Below are positions 42,988 through 51,217 of a stretch of 64,000 nucleotides of DNA, one piece after another. Source of the DNA: Desulfotignum sp. (GTDB lineage: Bacteria > Desulfobacterota > Desulfobacteria > Desulfobacterales > Desulfobacteraceae). The notes beneath the pieces were generated by a model. The model ran no database searches and was not told the origin of the DNA. It saw nothing but the letters and a program-made list of their open reading frames with translations. Location: the NCBI GenBank assembly GCA_011390635.1, contig JAABSA010000001.1, forward strand, positions 144,623 to 208,622. Direction: 5' to 3'. The translations under genes were made by a program, and so were the position numbers. How positions within the stretch are numbered: the first letter of the stretch is position 1; every line of letters begins with the position of its first letter.

Positions 42988-44421
42988 CTACGCGTGCACC
43001 GGCATGCCAACAGCTTTGGATGACACCTCTCCCATGATTTCTGCAAGGGTGGGATGGGCATGGATGGTATGAGCGATATCTTTTACCGTCAATCCTTTTG
43101 CAATGGCCAGGGTGGCTTCGGCAATCAGATCCGTGGCATGGGGACCGATGATATGCACCCCCAGTACCCGGCCCGTGTTTTTTTCCACGATCATTTTGGC
43201 TTCTCCGGCAATTTCGTCAATGGCGTGGGCCTTGCCCAATACCCGGAAATTCACTGATGCAGTGTCAATGTCCAGGCCTTTTTGCAGGGCCTCCTCTTCG
43301 CTTACTCCCACAGTACCGATTTCCGGCATGGTGAAAATGGCCCCGGGAACGGCATCATAGACCATGGTTTCATCCTGTCCCATGGCATTTGCCGCTGCCA
43401 CCAGGCCTTCATGGGAGGCCACATGGGCCAGCATCACCCTGGCAGGTCCCAGGATATCCCCGATGGCGTACACATGTTCAACAGCGGTTTCCATGCGGTC
43501 ATTGACAGGGATCCATCCCGGTACCGGGGTGTCAAGACCTATGGTTTCCAGGCCCAGGTTGGATGACAGCGGGATACGGCCGATGCACACCGCCATGAGA
43601 TCCGATGACAGGGTATCGGTTTTTGGTTCTTTGGCTTTAGGATTGTCGGTGAACGGACTTTTGGCCAGGGTAATGGTGCACCCTTTGCCGGATGTGTCAC
43701 AGGCTGTGACCACCGTGTCGCAAAGCACGGTAATTTTCTGTTTTTTCATTTCCCGCAGCAGCAGCTTGGATATGGAGGTATCCACCGATGGGAGGGGCAA
43801 CGGTCTGGACAGAGCCTCCACTACGGTCACCTTTGTGCCGAGAGCTGCAAAAATACAGGCGAATTCACAACCGATCACCCCTCCCCCTACAATGGTAAGC
43901 GATTCAGGAATATGGCCCAGCATCAGGATATCATTGGAAGACAGAATTTTTTTGCCGTCAAAGGCAAAATCAGCCACATTCATGGGTGTGGTGCCGGTGG
44001 CGATGATGAGTTTGTCCCAGATCAGAGATTTGGTACTGCCATCCCCGGCTGTGACCTGGACGGATCCATTGCCTGTGACCCGGCCGGTTCCGTTCTCAAC
44101 ACGGACACCCCGGTTTTTGAGCAGTCCTGCAATGCCCGCGCGCTGGGATTCCAGAATTTTTTCTTTTCTGGTCATAAGTGCTGCCATATCCGGCAGCACC
44201 GGCCCATCCACATGAATGCCAAAATCCTTCGCCCTTTGGCATTTATACAGAATATCTGCCGTGTTTTTCATAATTTTGGAAGGAATACACCCCCAGTTCA
44301 GGCAGGTTCCCCCTAAATTTTCTTTTTCAATAACCGTGACATCCGCCCCTAATGATGCGGCCCGCAATGCTGCCACATATCCGCCCGGTCCCCCGCCGAT
44401 AACCATAATTTTTTGCGCCAT
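42988..44421 (-). CDS. lpdA: Dihydrolipoyl dehydrogenase (L protein)
   Basis: Lpd reoxidises dihydrolipoamide with NAD+. Here it is most likely the L protein of the glycine cleavage system encoded divergently. The 477-residue flavoprotein has the FAD motif GGGPGGYVAA, the redox-active disulfide in GGTCLNWGCIPSK, the NAD-binding GGGVIGCEFA, AIGDILG for FAD, and the C-terminal His-Glu pair in HAHPTLAEI. ATG 44421 has GGGAGAG upstream; the GTG one codon earlier is not needed. Confidence 0.96.
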   Translation of the reverse strand: MAQKIMVIGGGPGGYVAALRAASLGADVTVIEKENLGGTCLNWGCIPSKIMKNTADILYKCQRAKDFGIHVDGPVLPDMAALMTRKEKILESQRAGIAGLLKNRGVRVENGTGRVTGNGSVQVTAGDGSTKSLIWDKLIIATGTTPMNVADFAFDGKKILSSNDILMLGHIPESLTIVGGGVIGCEFACIFAALGTKVTVVEALSRPLPLPSVDTSISKLLLREMKKQKITVLCDTVVTACDTSGKGCTITLAKSPFTDNPKAKEPKTDTLSSDLMAVCIGRIPLSSNLGLETIGLDTPVPGWIPVNDRMETAVEHVYAIGDILGPARVMLAHVASHEGLVAAANAMGQDETMVYDAVPGAIFTMPEIGTVGVSEEEALQKGLDIDTASVNFRVLGKAHAIDEIAGEAKMIVEKNTGRVLGVHIIGPHATDLIAEATLAIAKGLTVKDIAHTIHAHPTLAEIMGEVSSKAVGMPVHA

Positions 44422-44496
44422 CACACTCTCCCTGGGATATAGCTATTTTTTTGCGATTTTTTTCCTGTCATATAAGGAAATTATTATTTTTTTACA

Positions 44497-44526
44497 TTTA
44501 TATTACCATTTTCATACATTTTTCAA
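44497..44526 (-). promoter_or_regulatory. Candidate lpdA promoter
   Basis: On the minus strand TTGAAA (44526-44521) and TATAAA (44502-44497) are 18 bases apart, about 75 bases upstream of lpdA. The -35 lies inside the palindrome at 44515-44532. Confidence 0.5.
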
Positions 44527-44532
44527 AATGTA
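44515..44532. promoter_or_regulatory. Palindromic operator between lpdA and the asnC-gcv operon
   Basis: TACATTTT-TC-AAAATGTA is a perfect inverted repeat with 8-base arms. It covers the lpdA -35 and ends two bases before the TTGACA of the divergent regulator promoter, so one bound protein could control both sides. The AsnC-family regulator encoded next to it is the obvious candidate. Confidence 0.6.
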
Positions 44533-44533
44533 A

Positions 44534-44562
44534 TTGACATTATCATTATACTGGTCTAAATA
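44534..44562 (+). promoter_or_regulatory. Promoter for the AsnC-family regulator and gcv operon
   Basis: TTGACA (44534-44539) and TAAATA (44557-44562) are 17 bases apart. The predicted transcript starts near 44569, about 53 bases before the regulator ATG. Confidence 0.6.
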
Positions 44563-44621
44563 TCAAGATAATTAAAATAAATTTATGTTTTCATCATTTC
44601 GTCAGCATAAAAAGAGGCAGA

Positions 44622-45065
44622 ATGAAAATCGACAAGACCAATATTGATATCATCAGAGAGCTCAAAGACGGTAAAAAATCATTTAAAAAAATAGCGGACA
44701 AACTTCAGATAACGGAAAATACCGTTCGATCCCGGGTGAACAAGCTCCAGGAAGAAGGGGTTCTGGAAATTTGCGGTCTGGTGGATCCTGCCACCCTGCC
44801 CGGCCACCGGGTGGTGATCATCGGTATCAAGCTGTCCGAGATGAACCTGGTGGAAAAAGGCGCGGAAATCAGCCGGCTCAAAGGGGTTATTTCCACCAGT
44901 GTGGTCACGGGAAGATTTGACCTGCTGGTTCTGGTCCTGTTCAAAAAAGGATTCGGCCTCCTGGAATTTTACACGGAAGAAATTTCCAAGATTGAAGGGG
45001 TACGATCGGTGGAGACCTTTGTTGTGTATAAATCATACAATTTAAAAGTGCCCTATATTTTTTAA
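44622..45065 (+). CDS. Lrp/AsnC-family transcriptional regulator
   Basis: The 147-residue protein has an N-terminal winged helix-turn-helix (about 5-55; KSFKKIADKLQITENTVRSRVNKLQEEG) and a C-terminal RAM/AsnC effector domain (about 65-140) with GRFDLLVLVLF. Members bind amino acids and often regulate amino acid metabolism. It is immediately upstream of gcvT on the same strand and divergent from lpdA, so it probably senses glycine or a related amino acid and controls the glycine cleavage genes. That ligand is inferred from context only. ATG 44622 has AGAGG upstream. Confidence 0.9.
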   Translation: MKIDKTNIDIIRELKDGKKSFKKIADKLQITENTVRSRVNKLQEEGVLEICGLVDPATLPGHRVVIIGIKLSEMNLVEKGAEISRLKGVISTSVVTGRFDLLVLVLFKKGFGLLEFYTEEISKIEGVRSVETFVVYKSYNLKVPYIF

Positions 45066-45126
45066 TCCATGGGCAATGAGCACCAATAATTTTTTTAACG
45101 CCACAATATATATAAAGGTAGTTGCT

Positions 45127-46377
45127 ATGAATACCAGCTTAAAAACCACACCATTGCATAAGTGGCACCTTGATGCCAATGCCAACATGGCTGATTTCGG
45201 GGGATATGACATGCCGCTGTGGTATGACACCGGGGTCAAAAACGAACACCTGGCTGTATTGCAGTCAGCCGGAATCTTTGACACCAGCCACATGGCCTGT
45301 ATCAGCGTGGAAGGGAAAGATGCTTTTTCTGTCCTCAACTTCTGCTTTACACGGGATTTAACTTCCCTGGTGGAAGGCCGGTGCATTTATGGTGCTTTTT
45401 TAGATGAAAAAGGCCATTGCCTGGATGATGCCATTGTGTACAAATTTGGTGATACCGATTTCATGGTCTGCGTCAATGCCGGCATGGGCGGACCCGTTGC
45501 CCGTCATCTTAACACCCATAAAAAACACTGGGATGCCGTTATTGCAGATCTGTCTGGAAAAATCGCCAAAATGGATATCCAGGGGATCAATGCGGCCCGG
45601 ATCCTGTCCAACGTGATCCAGTCTTCTGACAAGGTTTTTGACCGGATGCCCTATTTTTCCTTTAAAGGCCATTTTGATCCCAAAAATCACGGTGCCAATG
45701 TGGTAAAACTCAATGACAGCACCCCGGTGCTGTTGTCAAGATCCGGATATACAGGAGAGTTTGGATTTGAAATTTTCCTTGCCCCCGATGCCATTGTGTC
45801 ATTGTGGCAGGATGTGCTTGCAGCAGGAGAATCTTATGGCATCAACGCCTGCGGTCTGGGTGCCAGGGATTCTCTGCGGGCCGGTGCCTGCCTGCCTTTG
45901 TCCCACCAGGATATCGGCCATTATAAGTTCATGAACCATCCCTGGGATTTTGCTTTGCCCTATACGCAGGACAAATCCGGCTTTACCAAAGACTTTCTCG
46001 GAGCGGATGCCCTGGTTTCTGAAGATGGTGATGTGTTTGTGTTCCCTTTTGCAGGGGACAGTCTGCGAAAAGTGGCTGCCGGCGAGGACACTGGTGTATT
46101 TGACCAGAACCAGGAACAGATCGGGCATGTGCTTACCTGTGCCACAGATATGGGTATCACCTGGCATGACAATAAAATTGTCAGCATCGCCACCCCTAAC
46201 CTTCCTGACAATATAAAAATCAAAGGCATTGCCTGCGGCTTTGTCATGGTCTCAAAACCGCTGGAACCAGGAACTCCTCTGACCCTCAAAGAAGGCAAGC
46301 GATCCATTCATGTGACCATTGTGCAGGACATCCGGCCGGACAGAACCGCAAGAAAAAAAATGAGTCATTTTATCTAA
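45127..46377 (+). CDS. gcvT: Glycine cleavage system T protein (aminomethyltransferase)
   Basis: GcvT takes the aminomethyl group from the H protein, releases ammonia and forms 5,10-methylene-tetrahydrofolate. The 416-residue protein has the family N-terminus TTPLHKWHLDANANMADFGGYDMPLWY, the folate-site Asp in the conserved LDDAIVYK region, RSGYTGEFGFEI and GLGARDSLRAGACLPL. It is somewhat longer than the roughly 370 residues usual for GcvT. I chose ATG 45127 (AAGGTAG upstream); an in-frame ATG at 45076 is possible. It begins the core gcvT-H-PA-PB run. Confidence 0.94.
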   Translation: MNTSLKTTPLHKWHLDANANMADFGGYDMPLWYDTGVKNEHLAVLQSAGIFDTSHMACISVEGKDAFSVLNFCFTRDLTSLVEGRCIYGAFLDEKGHCLDDAIVYKFGDTDFMVCVNAGMGGPVARHLNTHKKHWDAVIADLSGKIAKMDIQGINAARILSNVIQSSDKVFDRMPYFSFKGHFDPKNHGANVVKLNDSTPVLLSRSGYTGEFGFEIFLAPDAIVSLWQDVLAAGESYGINACGLGARDSLRAGACLPLSHQDIGHYKFMNHPWDFALPYTQDKSGFTKDFLGADALVSEDGDVFVFPFAGDSLRKVAAGEDTGVFDQNQEQIGHVLTCATDMGITWHDNKIVSIATPNLPDNIKIKGIACGFVMVSKPLEPGTPLTLKEGKRSIHVTIVQDIRPDRTARKKMSHFI

Positions 46378-46394
46378 ACCAAAAGGAGGCTGTT

Positions 46395-46793
46395 ATGAAA
46401 GAGATCAATGATCTGAATTTACCTGAAGATGTAAAATACACCAAAGACCATGAATGGGCAAAGTTTGAAAAAGATACCGTCACCATCGGCATCAACGATT
46501 ATGCCCAGGATCAGTTGGGGGAAATCGTGTTTGTGGAACTGCCGGAAGTGGGGGATGCGTTTTCAGCAGAAGATGAATTCGGATCTGTGGAATCGGTAAA
46601 AGCAGTATCTGAAATGTACATGCCCATCTCAGGAGAAGTGGTTGCAGTCAATGAAAACCTGGAAGACGCCCCTGAGCTTGTGAATGAAGACTGCTACCAG
46701 GGCGGATGGATCATCAAGATAAAACCGTCCGATCCGACTGAAATGGACGGTCTGATGGACAAAACAGCATACCTTGAGATGTTGAAAGGATAA
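46395..46793 (+). CDS. gcvH: Glycine cleavage system H protein
   Basis: GcvH is the small lipoylated carrier that shuttles the aminomethyl group between the P, T and L proteins. The 132-residue protein has the family motif KYTKDHEWA at the N-terminus and the lipoylation site in ESVKAVSEMY (Lys69). The hybrid motif LGEIVFVELPEVG is also present. An AAGGAGG site precedes the ATG. The lipB and lipA genes that would attach lipoate lie downstream in the same operon. Confidence 0.97.
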   Translation: MKEINDLNLPEDVKYTKDHEWAKFEKDTVTIGINDYAQDQLGEIVFVELPEVGDAFSAEDEFGSVESVKAVSEMYMPISGEVVAVNENLEDAPELVNEDCYQGGWIIKIKPSDPTEMDGLMDKTAYLEMLKG

Positions 46794-46798
46794 GACCC

Positions 46799-48133
46799 AT
46801 GCGTTATTTGCCACACACACAGGAAGACATCAAAGAGATGCTGGCTGTAACAGGCTGCACCTCTTTGGATGATCTTTTTGACACCATACCCGATGCCGTG
46901 AAAACAAAACACGGTCTGAACCTGCCGGATCCTCTGAGCGAGTGGGATCTCAATGAACACATGGAAAAACTGGCCTCAAAAAATATTGCCTGCAAGGGAT
47001 ATACCTGTTTTATCGGGGCCGGCAGTTATGACCACCACATCCCTTCCATCATCCCCTACCTGGCATCCAGATCGGAGTTTGCCACCGCCTATACCCCGTA
47101 CCAGCCCGAGGTGAGCCAGGGCACGCTCCAGGGTATTTATGAATTTCAGACCATGGTCACAGATTTGCTGGGCATGGACATTGCCACCGCTTCCCATTAT
47201 GACGGCGGCACAGCCCTGGCTGAATGCGCCCTCATAGCTCTGCGCAAAAACAAAAACGCCGACAAAATAGCCGTGTCTGATCTGGTGCACCCCAGCCACC
47301 GGCAGATCATAGACACCTATCTGAAACCCACCGGCTATAAGATGGTATTGATACCCCATACTGCAGAAGGTGTCACCGACATCACCGCATTGGAATCCAT
47401 GGAGGGTATTGCCGGTGTGGCGGTCCAGTCCCCGAATTTTTTCGGGCACATTGAAGACCTGGGCGCTTTCAAAAAAATTGTAGATGCCAAAAAACTATTG
47501 TTCATCACCTCTTTTACCGAAGCGCTGTCCTGGGGAATGTTGAAAAATCCGGGATCTTTCGGGGTCGACCTTGTGGCCGGCGAAGGCCAGAGCCTTGGGA
47601 TTGCCAAGACATTCGGCGGTCCGGGCTTAGGATTGCTGGCAGGCACATCCAAACTCATGCGGGATCTGCCCGGCCGGCTGGTGGGACGGACAAAAGACAC
47701 AAACGGGGAGGACGGGTATGTGCTGACCCTGTCTACCAGAGAACAGCATATCCGCAGAGAAAAAGCCTCATCCAACATCTGCTCCAACAACGGCCTCAAT
47801 GCCATGACAGCCGCCATGTATCTTTCCACCATCGGCAAGATCGGCATCCGGGAGATCGCACAGCTCAACCATGATAAAGCCGTGTACCTGAAATCCGTGC
47901 TGACCGCTGCCGGTTTTAAACCGGTCTTTGACCAGCCGTTTTTCAATGAATTTGTCATGAAAGTGCCCAAAGGGTTCCAGGAAAAACGTGCTGAACTGAT
48001 CAACAACCATTGCGTGTTTGCCGGGCTGGATCTGGAACCGTACTATCCCCAACTCACAGACCATTATCTGTTCTGCGCAACGGAAAAAGTGTCCAGACAG
48101 CAGATGGATCAACTGGCAAAGGAGGTGGCATAA
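46799..48133 (+). CDS. gcvPA: Glycine dehydrogenase (decarboxylating) subunit 1
   Basis: This is the N-terminal half of the split P protein that decarboxylates glycine on pyridoxal phosphate. The 444-residue protein starts RYLPHTQEDIKEMLAVTGC and contains FIGAGSYDHHIPSIIPYLASR, YTPYQPEVSQGTLQ and GGTALAECA, all typical of GcvPA. It carries no PLP lysine, as expected for this subunit. It starts 5 bases after gcvH and its stop overlaps gcvPB by one base. Confidence 0.97.
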   Translation: MRYLPHTQEDIKEMLAVTGCTSLDDLFDTIPDAVKTKHGLNLPDPLSEWDLNEHMEKLASKNIACKGYTCFIGAGSYDHHIPSIIPYLASRSEFATAYTPYQPEVSQGTLQGIYEFQTMVTDLLGMDIATASHYDGGTALAECALIALRKNKNADKIAVSDLVHPSHRQIIDTYLKPTGYKMVLIPHTAEGVTDITALESMEGIAGVAVQSPNFFGHIEDLGAFKKIVDAKKLLFITSFTEALSWGMLKNPGSFGVDLVAGEGQSLGIAKTFGGPGLGLLAGTSKLMRDLPGRLVGRTKDTNGEDGYVLTLSTREQHIRREKASSNICSNNGLNAMTAAMYLSTIGKIGIREIAQLNHDKAVYLKSVLTAAGFKPVFDQPFFNEFVMKVPKGFQEKRAELINNHCVFAGLDLEPYYPQLTDHYLFCATEKVSRQQMDQLAKEVA

Positions 48134-49590
48134 TGACCCGTCAGCCAGGAACCAAAGGACTGATTTTCAATGAACCCAATGTGTGGGACAAAAGCCGGGA
48201 AGGCCGGTGCGCCATTTCCCTGCCCAAAGCAGACGTGGACAGAGTACCCCTTGAACCTGCCCTGACCGGGGATACCCCTGATTTGCCCCAGCTGTCCGAG
48301 CTGGATGTGGTCCGGCATTACACCCGCTTGTCCCAGTGGAATTTCGGAGTGGACTCAGGCATGTATCCGTTGGGATCATGCACCATGAAATACAACCCCA
48401 AAACCAATGAGGTACAGGCGGCCCGCCAGGGATTTGCCGGGGCCCATCCCCTGGCAGGTGAAGCTTTCTCCCAGGGGGCTTTGCAGCTCATGTACGACCT
48501 GGAAAAATACCTGGCCGAGATCACCGGCTTTGCCGGGATGACCCTGCAGCCGGCAGCCGGGGCACACGGAGAGCTGGCAGGCATGCTCATCATCCATGCC
48601 TATCATGCAAAACAGGGCAGACAGCGCTCCAAGATCATTATTCCGGATACGGCCCACGGCACCAACCCCGCATCCGCCACCCTGTGCGGATACAAGAGCG
48701 TGAATCTTGCATCCGGAAAAAAAGGTGTTCTGGAGCCCGAGGCTGTGGCAGCGGTCATGGATGAAGACACTGCCGGCATCATGATCACCAACCCCAACAC
48801 CCTGGGGCTGTTCGAGCGGAACATCAAAGAGATCTGTGACATTGTCCATGCCAAAGGCGGCCTGGTCTATGGGGACGGGGCCAACATGAATGCCATCATG
48901 GGAATTGTCAAACCCGGCAAAGTGGGCATTGATGTGCTCCATCTCAACCTGCACAAGACCTTTTCCACCCCCCATGGCGGCGGCGGTCCCGGATCAGGGC
49001 CTGTCGGGGTGGTTGAAAAACTCATCCCGTTTCTGCCCATACCCAGGATAGAAAAAGATTTGGATACCTTCAGATTCGTTACAGAATGTCCAGACAGCAT
49101 CGGACGGCTCCACACTTTTTACGGCCATTTTGGGGTGATGATCAAGGCCTATGCCTATATCCTGTCCATGGGGGCCAAAGGGCTGCTGGATGTATCCCGC
49201 CTGGCGGTACTCAATGCCAATTACATCAAAGAAAGCCTCAAAGGCACACTCAATCTGCCCTATGACATGCCCTGCATGCATGAATGTGTGTTCAATGATG
49301 CCCATCAGAAAAAACACCATATCACCACCATGGATATGGCCAAACGGCTTCTGGATTACGGATTCCATCCCCCCACGGTGTATTTTCCCCTGGTGGTGGA
49401 AGGAGCCTTCATGGTGGAACCTACGGAAACCGAATCCAAAGAAGACATTGACCAGTTCATCCAAGCGGTGAAAGCCATTGCCAAAGAAGCCGAAACCACG
49501 CCTGAAAAACTCACACAGGCACCAGTGCTTCCCAAGGTGGGCCGTCTAGACGAGGTGGCAGCTGCCAGAAAGCCATGCCTGAGAGGATAG
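48133..49590 (+). CDS. gcvPB: Glycine dehydrogenase (decarboxylating) subunit 2
   Basis: This is the PLP-binding half of the split P protein. The 485-residue protein has the PLP lysine in HLNLHKTFSTPHGGGGPG (Lys275), GSCTMKYNPK, QPAAGAHGEL and IPDTAHGTNPASA. ATG 48133 overlaps the gcvPA stop; longer in-frame readings extend back through gcvPA and are not genuine. The last 16 bases overlap lipB. Confidence 0.97.
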   Translation: MTRQPGTKGLIFNEPNVWDKSREGRCAISLPKADVDRVPLEPALTGDTPDLPQLSELDVVRHYTRLSQWNFGVDSGMYPLGSCTMKYNPKTNEVQAARQGFAGAHPLAGEAFSQGALQLMYDLEKYLAEITGFAGMTLQPAAGAHGELAGMLIIHAYHAKQGRQRSKIIIPDTAHGTNPASATLCGYKSVNLASGKKGVLEPEAVAAVMDEDTAGIMITNPNTLGLFERNIKEICDIVHAKGGLVYGDGANMNAIMGIVKPGKVGIDVLHLNLHKTFSTPHGGGGPGSGPVGVVEKLIPFLPIPRIEKDLDTFRFVTECPDSIGRLHTFYGHFGVMIKAYAYILSMGAKGLLDVSRLAVLNANYIKESLKGTLNLPYDMPCMHECVFNDAHQKKHHITTMDMAKRLLDYGFHPPTVYFPLVVEGAFMVEPTETESKEDIDQFIQAVKAIAKEAETTPEKLTQAPVLPKVGRLDEVAAARKPCLRG

Positions 49591-50282
49591 CAAAAGACAA
49601 ACGCGTTTGTGTATTCCAGGACTTGAACGTCCTGGAATACCGGCGTGCTTTGGCGCTTCAGGTTGACGCGCGCAATGCCAAGATCCGGGACCGCTCTTTG
49701 CCGGATCATTTGTTTTTTGTGCAGCATCCGTCTGTGTTCACCTTCGGCAAAAACGGGGGCCAAGAAAACCTGATCGTTTCTGAAACGTTTTTGAACACCC
49801 GGGGGGTTGAAACGGTTGCGACAGACAGAGGCGGCAACATCACCTATCATGGGTTGGGCCAGGCAGTGCTGTATCCTGTGATCGATCTGGAGCAGGCATG
49901 CATCGGGGTGGCGGATTTCGTGTTCGGCCTGGAGGAAATCATGGGTCGGACAGCCGGGGATTTCGGGGTACAGATCATTCGGGATCCTAAAAACCACGGC
50001 ATGTGGAAAGGGGTAAAAAAAATCGGATCCGTGGGCTTGTCCATCCGCCGCGGAATCACCACCCACGGACTGGCTCTGAATGTTTCATTGGATTTGACCC
50101 CGTTTTCCTGGATCAATCCCTGCGGCATGTCGGGCATATCCATGACCTCTTTGGAACAGGCATTGGAGGAAGCCGGAGAAAAAAATACCAGTATTTCAAT
50201 GGATGCGGTGCAAGACAAACTGGTCACATATTTTTGTGCCTGGTTCAATTTCGATATACAAAAGGAAGCGATTCATGTGTAA
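49575..50282 (+). CDS. lipB: Octanoyltransferase LipB
   Basis: LipB transfers octanoate from ACP to lipoyl domains such as GcvH. The 235-residue protein has the substrate motif DRGGNITYHGLGQAVLYPVI, the catalytic lysine in KKIGSVGLSIRRG and the catalytic cysteine in INPCGMSGISMTSL. Its start lies in the end of gcvPB and its end overlaps lipA by 8 bases, so lipoylation is tied to glycine cleavage expression. Confidence 0.95.
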   Translation: MPERIAKDKRVCVFQDLNVLEYRRALALQVDARNAKIRDRSLPDHLFFVQHPSVFTFGKNGGQENLIVSETFLNTRGVETVATDRGGNITYHGLGQAVLYPVIDLEQACIGVADFVFGLEEIMGRTAGDFGVQIIRDPKNHGMWKGVKKIGSVGLSIRRGITTHGLALNVSLDLTPFSWINPCGMSGISMTSLEQALEEAGEKNTSISMDAVQDKLVTYFCAWFNFDIQKEAIHV

Positions 50283-51150
50283 GACCAAATCCAGGCAAGG
50301 CAAACCTGCCTGGCTGAAAAAACATCTGCCCCGGGGCGGAGAATATACAAAGGTGACCCGGCTGCTGGCCGGTGCAAAGCTGCATACCGTCTGCCAGGAA
50401 GCCAACTGCCCCAATATGTTTGAATGTTTTTCCAAAGATACCGCCACCTTCATGATACTGGGGGACCAGTGCACCCGGCACTGCCGGTTCTGCAATATCA
50501 CATCCCGCCCTCCTTTGGCAGTGGATCCGCAGGAGCCTGCCCGGGTAGCTCAGGCTGTCCTGGAATTAGGGCTGCAATACGTGGTGGTGACCTCTGTGAC
50601 CAGAGATGATCTGCCTGACGGCGGGTCCGCCCATTTTGCCACAGTTATCAAGGCCCTCCGGGAAATGGGAAATCGCACCAGACAGACCATCCGGGTGGAA
50701 GTGCTGATACCGGATTTCAAAGGGGATATGGCTGCTTTGAAATCCGTGGTGGATGCACAGCCGGATGTCATCAACCACAATATAGAAACCGCGGCAGCCC
50801 TGTATCCCCGGGTCCGGCCCGAAGCCGTTTACCAGCGGTCTTTGGATCTTATTAAACAGGTAAAGCAACTGGATCCGTGTATGCCGGCCAAATCAGGCAT
50901 CATGGTGGGACTGGGAGAAACCGGCGATCAGCTGGAACAGACCATGCAGGACCTCTTTGATCATGGCTGCGATATGTTGACCATCGGTCAGTATCTGCAA
51001 CCGACACGGGAACATTTGCAGGTACAAACATATTATCCGCCCCAAGCCTTTGATGCATTAAAGCAGCATGCCCAAAAAATCGGATTTAAAAAAGTGGCTG
51101 CCGGCCCGTTTGTGAGAAGTTCCTACAAGGCGGAAGAATTGTTCCAATAA
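50275..51150 (+). CDS. lipA: Lipoyl synthase LipA
   Basis: LipA is a radical SAM enzyme that inserts two sulfurs into protein-bound octanoate. The 291-residue protein has the auxiliary iron-sulfur cluster cysteines in CQEANCPNMFEC, the radical SAM CX3CX2C motif in CTRHCRFCNI and a C-terminal serine ligand region RSSYKAEEL. ATG 50275 has AAGGAAG upstream. It ends the asnC-gcv-lip operon. pyk is convergent 68 bases later, with a CATAAATGA/TCATTTATG inverted repeat (51176-51184 with 51214-51222) in between. Confidence 0.96.
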   Translation: MCKTKSRQGKPAWLKKHLPRGGEYTKVTRLLAGAKLHTVCQEANCPNMFECFSKDTATFMILGDQCTRHCRFCNITSRPPLAVDPQEPARVAQAVLELGLQYVVVTSVTRDDLPDGGSAHFATVIKALREMGNRTRQTIRVEVLIPDFKGDMAALKSVVDAQPDVINHNIETAAALYPRVRPEAVYQRSLDLIKQVKQLDPCMPAKSGIMVGLGETGDQLEQTMQDLFDHGCDMLTIGQYLQPTREHLQVQTYYPPQAFDALKQHAQKIGFKKVAAGPFVRSSYKAEELFQ

Positions 51151-51217
51151 GCAGCCATCTCGACAGAATCAACCTCATAAATGAATACACCACCACGTCC
51201 ATGCGATTGCCTGTCAT

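Noticed and set aside
45066-45126. Glycine riboswitch ahead of gcvT
   Set aside because: The gap is only 61 bases and shows no tandem aptamer features.
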